Assembly (NCBI GenBank): GCA_950106755.1
Contig: OX467084.1
Span: 30,011,213-30,075,212, forward strand
DNA from: Climacium dendroides
Lineage: Eukaryota > Streptophyta > Bryopsida > Hypnales > Climaciaceae
Reading direction: 5' to 3'
Length of the DNA stretch: 64,000 nt
The notes under the pieces are model-generated. The model was not told the origin of the DNA, did not search any database, and was given only the letters and a program-made list of their open reading frames with translations. Shown here piece after piece: positions 58,918 through 64,000 of the stretch. A program made the position numbers and the translations under genes. Every line of letters starts with the position of its first letter. The first letter of the stretch is position 1.

Positions 58918-59857
58918 CCCTTAAGTTAAAGGACAAAACTTATGACACGTGATTACACTCTCAGATTTGTCAATCTCAATGGTTGATTTTTCAACTAAAT
59001 TTGAATGGATTTGATTAATGTGTTATTTTTCAAAGATGAAATCGAATATCTTCTTTAAGTTGTGGTTTTCTATATCATTTGATGAAAATTCATATCAAAT
59101 GTAGGACATGTTAAAAAAATCTGAATATTTCTCCATAAATGCACATAATAGTGAAGAACATTATAGTGCAATCCAAATAGTTGTATCATTCTATAATCAT
59201 AAAATAATAGATCATCATGAGGGGCTCAAAGTTCAAATTGCAATAAAATATTTAATTTCAATAATTTTTAATTGGGATAGAACTAAACTTGATAAAATTC
59301 ATTTCATTATTGTCATGCTAAAATTCCAAAAGACTGTTTTTATGGTGAAATTTCAAAAATAGAAATGGAGCTAAATACTTGACAAAATATACCACTTGGT
59401 GATGCTTGGATTCAACATCTTCCTTTATGAAAAAGTCAATATTACATGAAAAATGAAAGTTCCAATGCCATTCATTACTATTGCATTAAGCGACTCTAAA
59501 AGAAATTGGATGAGAAAATGTTTTTTTCCCCCATGGGTTCTTAGAGTCATTCAATGAACACAAAATGTCGTCAACAGTATTTTTGATTTAAGTTGAATTG
59601 ATAGCCATTAGTCGAGGTGTATGGAAATTTTATTTTTTGTAAAATAAGAAGAAAAAGAAACATTGTTGTCAAGGTCTTTGTATAACTTCAATGATTTTTT
59701 TATTAGAGAAGGAACAAAATTAGTGTTACCTAATCTAAATAATATAGTAACAATAGATATATATACTTTTATAGGATTGAAGTTCTAAGAAAGGTATTTT
59801 TGTATATATAATTTTATTTTTGATATATCTTTTGAAATGCACCTTGGACTATAGGGG
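58918..59857 (+). mobile_element. Possible TTAA-type element (940 bp)
   Basis: TTAA at 58914-58917 precedes CCCTTAAGTTAAAGGAC, and GGACTATAGGGG precedes TTAA at 59858-59861. The ends are inverted only over CCC and scattered positions, so the pairing is tentative. The right end abuts the next element with a single shared TTAA. Confidence 0.4.
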
Positions 59858-59861
59858 TTAA

Positions 59862-60247
59862 TCCCTAAAGGACCATCCTATTTAGAGGCCCAAAATTGCT
59901 TCAAAATACTTGTCTCTAAAGCAAAGTCAAAATCTTCATCAATATTTATTTTTCATAAAACCAACCATATGGTCTTTTGATTAACTTGTTCAAGTTGACA
60001 TGGTACCAAAATTTTAGAGTGAATATCCCTACTAATTGCAAGTTCAATGTGCCTAAACTTCAAAATGTAGTTTTTTCTAGTCGTTCCAAAAGGTGAAGTT
60101 TTGTCTTTCAATATTTTTAGAACAAAACAAGTATGTCCAAAAACTTTTAGCAAAAAAGTCAAATTATGATGTGTACACAAGACATTGGCAACATCAACTA
60201 AATATATGCTATAATTTGTGTATTTTAGTCAATAAGTTGGAAAATGT

Positions 60248-60307
<60 letters not shown>

Positions 60308-60875
60308 TATTAAATCAATAAAACTTTCATGTTCATTTTTAAGAAAATTGTAAAGTGGAAGGTATTACTGAATGAAAATTATAATTAATATAGTAATATG
60401 CTAATTATTTTTGGGAGAATGTGAGAATTGTTGATCCCAATGGTGAAAATGTTCTATTGAACAATTGATATCCTTTGTTTATATTTTTATTTGAAAATTT
60501 TCAAAATTGAGAGCAAAAGACAACTTCATATACTTTTTATACCTTTATTGCCTACAAAAGAAAGCTCCTCCTAGCTCTTACCTCATTATTTGTAATTCAA
60601 TGGTTCAATTTTTTTAAAGTAGGCATGAATCTATACGATTCCAAAAAAATAATTAATATTTCTTTTTAGAATATATTTTTTGTTGCCTAGTTTGACATTG
60701 AAATTTTAAAAAATCTCTTCTAACTTTTGCAACATTTATTGGAATGATATGAAACAAAGCTTCACACACAGATTATGATGAAAATCATCCATCCTAAGAA
60801 ATTCATGAAAGAATTTCAAATTATGAAGTCAAAGTTCTCAAAAAGCCCAAAGTAGGCTTTTTGGTCCTTTAGGGG
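59862..60875 (-). mobile_element. TTAA-type element (1,014 bp), uninterrupted copy of the 15.0-kb element
   Basis: It begins TCCCTAAAGGACC after TTAA (59858-59861) and ends GGTCCTTTAGGGG before TTAT. Read on the minus strand it is collinear with 15009-16304, without the nested insertion at 15661-16138. It contains a (TA)n run at 60253-60302. Confidence 0.75.
60253..60302. repeat. (TA)n microsatellite
   Basis: It is an uninterrupted run of about 25 TA units inside the TTAA-type element. Confidence 0.95.
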
Positions 60876-61232
60876 TTATGAAGAAATAATAAGATATGTA
60901 CACCCAAAATCAACATTATGCAAAATGCATCATCTACATTTGAAGCAAGAAGCATCATTTTTTCCTAGATATTGATTACATGAGATATAAACAATCAAAA
61001 CATGATAGGTGCTACAAGAGCTTAGTGTTGGGTTTTAGTACACTTAAGAGATAGGATTTTGAAAATTTGAAACTTATTCATACGATGTTTAGAAAATGCA
61101 TACTAAACTAAATAAAAAGCATTGGAATCCTCTTTTTGTTACCAATGAGATCCAACATAAATAATATATGTTTAATAATAATATTTATATTTAGATGTAC
61201 TTAGTGACAATTATAAGTGTGCATACTCTAAA

Positions 61233-61500
61233 CCCCTAAAAGACAATTGTTCATTGAGTGGACGATTGAAAACTCTTGTAGGTCATTATGAAGTCAATTT
61301 TGAATGGCTAAAAGTGAAATCATATAAAAGATGCACATTTCTATAAGCTTCCCCAAAATATATATTTTTCCAATCATGTGTCCAAATTATAAGTTATGGG
61401 GCTTGAAAATTTAGAGGCAACTTTGGTAGCATGCTAATAGAGAGGGTAAGCAATCAGGCTAGTTGTGATTTTTTTTGGATTTTTATTCTTTCAAAAATGC
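61233..61500 (+). mobile_element. TTAA-type element, left end only
   Basis: TAAA precedes CCCCTAAAAGACAATTG. The following 200 bp loosely follow the 37.9 and 57.9 kb elements (a CCAATCATGTGTCCAAATTATAAGTTATG stretch where the others have CAATCGGTGNCC...AAGTTATG). No right end was found. Confidence 0.45.
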
Positions 61501-61509
61501 TTCAAAAGG

Positions 61510-61755
61510 GCCATGAGTTCTCTTCATGTTGTCACAAAGATTTGCTATTAGGTTTGGAATAACATGGAGCCTTTTGTAGAAATGCTTTGTATATACTCTT
61601 TAATACTTTTAAACTCTCTAAATAATAATAAACCTACCCTCAAGCTCCTTTTTTCCTAATTCCCTATCCTACAATTTCCACAATGCCAAAGAAATTTCTA
61701 TACCTAGTTTTGGTTTAGTATTAATGATGGATTGTAGCTCCAAACAACTTGAAAC
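61510..61755. other. AT-rich DNA; nothing recognised
   Basis: I see no gene. CAAACAACTTGAAACTTT near 61742 recurs at about 62557, part of a diverged direct duplication around the second MITE-A copy. Confidence 0.4.
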
Positions 61756-61761
61756 TTTGAT

Positions 61762-62002
61762 GGAAAATTTCATTAAAATGGCAATATTATGCATGCCATT
61801 TACGTGAGTCAAGAGCACATACTACACTGCTTCTTGGCATGTCAACCTCATAGATGTGCCAATTTTGTCCCCAACAAGTCCACATTGCAACACAATTCCC
61901 ATGTTTCTTCACCCCCATGCCATCTTTCTATGAATTTATTCCATTTTGCAGTCCCCCTTTGTACCATTTTCATGAATAATTGCCATCTTAGTGAAATGCT
62001 CC
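61762..62002. mobile_element. MITE-A copy 2 (about 241 bp), opposite orientation to copy 1
   Basis: It is the reverse complement of 2513-2755 over its full length. Examples are GGAAAATTTCATTAAAATGG at the left and CCCCAACAAGTCCA, CATGTTTCTTCAC and CCATTTTGCAGTC in the interior. The right end is worn (TTAGTGAAATGCTCC). No target duplication is clear. Confidence 0.8.
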
Positions 62003-62139
62003 ATTTTGTCACAGTGTAAATCAAATACTCAAATACTTACATACCAATTTTCATTTCAATTTAAGATATTGTCCAACTTTGGTGTACATTTTTCCGCACT
62101 AGTATGTGAGCCTAAAAATGCGAGCCTACAAGTATTGAG

Positions 62140-62400
62140 CCTAGGTGTAAGTAAGTATTCTACAACTATTGAAGGTGCTTATAACATATATACTTATAAC
62201 ATAAGTACCTTACAACCATAGGAGGTGCTTATAATATAGGTATCTATAACATAAACACATATAATATAGGTACCTATAATATAAAGATCCTATAATTATG
62301 GAGGTACTTATAATATAGGTACCTACAATATAGACATTTATAAAATAAATATCCTATAATCATAGAAGGTGCCTACAATATAGGTACCTATAGCATAGAA
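62140..62400. repeat. Minisatellite, about 60-65 bp unit
   Basis: Variants of ATCCTATAATTATGGAGGTA followed by CTTATAATATAGGTACCTAT recur four to five times with frequent A/G and C/T changes. GAGGTGCTTATAATATAGGT and AAGGTGCCTACAATATAGGT are examples of the variants. Confidence 0.7.
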
Positions 62401-62429
62401 GCCTAAGCTCTTAGACTCATGGTTTCAAG

Positions 62430-63075
62430 ATCGTAAGCTCACATACTAGCAATTGTGTACATTTTCTCTATACTAGATTTCTAATCCTTCTCAAGATACT
62501 CTAGAAATTGCCATGCCCAACTTTGATTTAGCATAAATAATGGAAAGTAATTCCAAACAACTTGAAACTTTTCCACAATGTAGATTGCCTACTCAACTAC
62601 TCACATACCAATTTTCATTCTAATCTAAGATATTATGCAACTTTGGTGAACATTTTTCCACTATTGACTTTCTAACCTTTCACCACCTTCACGTCTTGGT
62701 TGTATTTTATGCATAATTTATAAATTCCAAGTCCATTGAAGCTAAAATTTTGATATAAGATAGTAGATAAGATAAGAAAAATACTTTCCAAATTTTATTT
62801 CTATAATATAAAATTTCAATAAAATCCTTAGCTACCTTAGAATCTAAACACCTATACTTCAAAGCCTTATAATTTTTTTCTCTATAATAAATCTAGATAC
62901 TAAACTTGGCATCATAGTATATCAACTTTCCAAAAAATTAGATCCAAAATCTTATAGTCATCCAACACTTTCCAAAATGCAACTCAAAACTCCCTCTCAT
63001 CAATGTTTTTTTCAATATAAATCCCCAATAATAACACAACTTTGCTCTCCTAAGTGCATTACCTACCTCCAAACC
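62430..63075. other. AT-rich DNA; nothing recognised
   Basis: I see no gene. Short words near 62520-62680 repeat those at 61700-62060 (for example CAAACAACTTGAAACTTT, CATACCAATTTTCATT). Confidence 0.4.
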
Positions 63076-63082
63076 ACTAAAA

Positions 63083-63109
63083 AGAGAGAGAGAGAGAGAG
63101 AGAGAGAGG
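63083..63109. repeat. (GA)n microsatellite
   Basis: It is an uninterrupted run of about 13 AG units. Confidence 0.95.
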
Positions 63110-63310
63110 AACAAGAGTCAACCCTTGCCTCTAAATAGCCACCACAACCAAGGCGACAAGCCCCTAGCTAACTCTAACCCTATTCACCCTAGTATTAGTG
63201 ACTAACCACCCGGTTATCAACTGGCAACTACGAAGAACAATTAACACAAGCTTCTAAAACAAACAACTTCTAACTCTAAACACTCCTTATTAACAAATAA
63301 GGATATTTAT
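63110..63310. repeat. LTR-like fragment related to the gypsy flanks
   Basis: CCTCTAAATAGCCACCACAAC and GTTATCAACTGGCAACTACG with surrounding words resemble 31480-31503, 31925-31975 and 29545-29600. This suggests a solo-LTR scrap of the same retroelement family. No intact ends. Confidence 0.35.
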
Positions 63311-63650
63311 TTCAATTAATAGATGGCCCACATCATGACAACGTTCCTAAGGTTGGGAGCTCTGTTGTAGTTATCCCAAACTTGTTTCCATTACAAAAGT
63401 GATGACTAAAATGATCCTAAATAAACAAAATAGACTTGTCGAGTATAATCTTCTCAGTCAATCATGGACCTATTAGTTAAGAGAGGTTCTATTGTAAGCT
63501 TGTAGGATAGGGCCCCAAGTTTATTTTCTTCTAACTTCAAATGCTATAATCATGCAATCTAAATTGTTTCCCACGAGTAGTCGTACTGTAGTCTACTGGA
63601 AATTTGCACGGCTGAAAGCTTGAATAAGATAAGTTTTTTATATTTCCTTT
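63310..63650. other. Transition to GC-richer DNA
   Basis: GC content rises toward the right edge. ATATTTCCTTTCCAGCAG at about 63640-63657 looks like a 3' splice site. Confidence 0.35.
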
Positions 63651-63653
63651 CCA

Positions 63654-63861
63654 GCAGGCGAAAGTGACAAGTTTGGACACGTCTCGTGAAGGGAGTAAAA
63701 GAACTAAAGAAGAGCACATCAGTGGGTTCAGTTCCAGGCTTCCGGCCCCTGTCAAAAGTGGATTTTCATTGCAATCAGGAACTCAACAATACGACTCCAC
63801 TGAAAAGTCAAGACGTGGTCAGAGGTGTCAGGTCAAGGGGCAGAGGGATAATATTGTTTAG
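63654..63861 (+). other. Possible terminal coding exon of an unknown gene
   Basis: After the pyrimidine-rich acceptor TTTCCTTTCCAG, a frame of 68 sense codons runs to a TAG at 63859-63861. It reads AKVTSLDTSREGSKRTKEEH, then ISGFSSRLPAPVKSGFSLQS, then STEKSRRGQRCQVKG. It is basic and Ser/Arg/Lys-rich, with no domain I recognise; such tails are common in nuclear or cytoskeletal plant proteins, but that is only suggestive. No upstream exon can be identified in the AT-rich DNA to the left, and the window ends 139 bp later. The opposite strand (63755-63537) is also open, which lowers confidence. Confidence 0.3.
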
Positions 63862-64000
63862 TCCTTGGAATACACTCCTGAATCCGTCCTCATGCCTGTA
63901 TTCTATTGCCTGTATTGAAGAAGGTGGAGCCCCCAGGGCAGGCGTACAGTACACACACAGGGGAAATGTAGAGTACTGTAAGACTTACAGATTTTCAGTC

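Noticed and set aside
60093..60353. Plus-strand frame with a long Ile-Tyr repeat
   Set aside because: The Ile-Tyr repeat is a translation of the (TA)n microsatellite.
1..64000. CRISPR arrays, bacterial operons, tRNA or rRNA genes
   Set aside because: There are no regularly spaced identical repeats, no cloverleaf with conserved T-loop or anticodon arm that I could find, and no rRNA-like conserved words. The window is eukaryotic in character.

Overview
This is a stretch of very AT-rich eukaryotic nuclear DNA, almost certainly from a land plant. The evidence is a PIF/Harbinger element with a plant-style Myb/SANT ORF1 and a HARBI1-like DDE nuclease, a plant-type Ty3/gypsy integrase relic, a CACTA-type terminus pair, and degenerate TTTAGGG-like words at the left edge. 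I cannot name the species; a bryophyte or another non-angiosperm is possible but unproven. No intact protein-coding gene, rRNA, tRNA or CRISPR array can be supported. The window is a gene-poor graveyard of transposons and diverged repeats with a few GC-richer islands.

Layout. 1-5.4 kb: AT-rich DNA with foldback or MITE copies (1.1-1.5 kb, 2.5-2.76 kb), a palindrome at 2.0 kb and the left part of a TTAA-flanked element (3.9 kb). 5.45-10.55 kb: GC island 1, with no recognised gene, two strong hairpins, a recurring 19-bp motif and a 210-bp TTAA MITE. 10.6-20.5 kb: AT-rich DNA with several TTAA-flanked elements, one nested inside another. 20.6-23.4, 28.3-29.3 and 39.8-40.9 kb: long-period (about 0.48 kb) satellite-like repeats, each carrying a GATGAAGTTT / AAACTTCATC palindrome. 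24.2-26.0 and 42.0-43.4 kb: another diverged repeat family. 29.4-32.3 kb: Ty3/gypsy pol relic (minus strand) with LTR-like scraps. 36.0-37.8 kb: two GC-richer blocks of unknown origin. 37.9-39.8 kb: the longest TTAA element. 43.7-44.4 kb: CACTA-like foldback element. 46.8-50.7 kb: more TTAA elements. 50.75-55.5 kb: GC island 2, a decayed PIF/Harbinger transposon with convergent ORF1 and transposase. 55.5-62.0 kb: TTAA elements, a second copy of the 2.5-kb MITE, and microsatellites. 63.5-64 kb: GC rises again with a possible terminal coding exon.

The most notable feature is a set of related DNA elements without coding capacity. They start CCC(C/T)TAAAG, end CTTTAGGG, and are flanked by TTAA, which is the terminal signature of piggyBac-like transposons, a superfamily seldom reported from plants. 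They range from about 210 bp to 1.9 kb, include long foldbacks, and sometimes abut head to tail across one shared TTAA. No matching transposase is present in the window, so the superfamily assignment rests on termini only.
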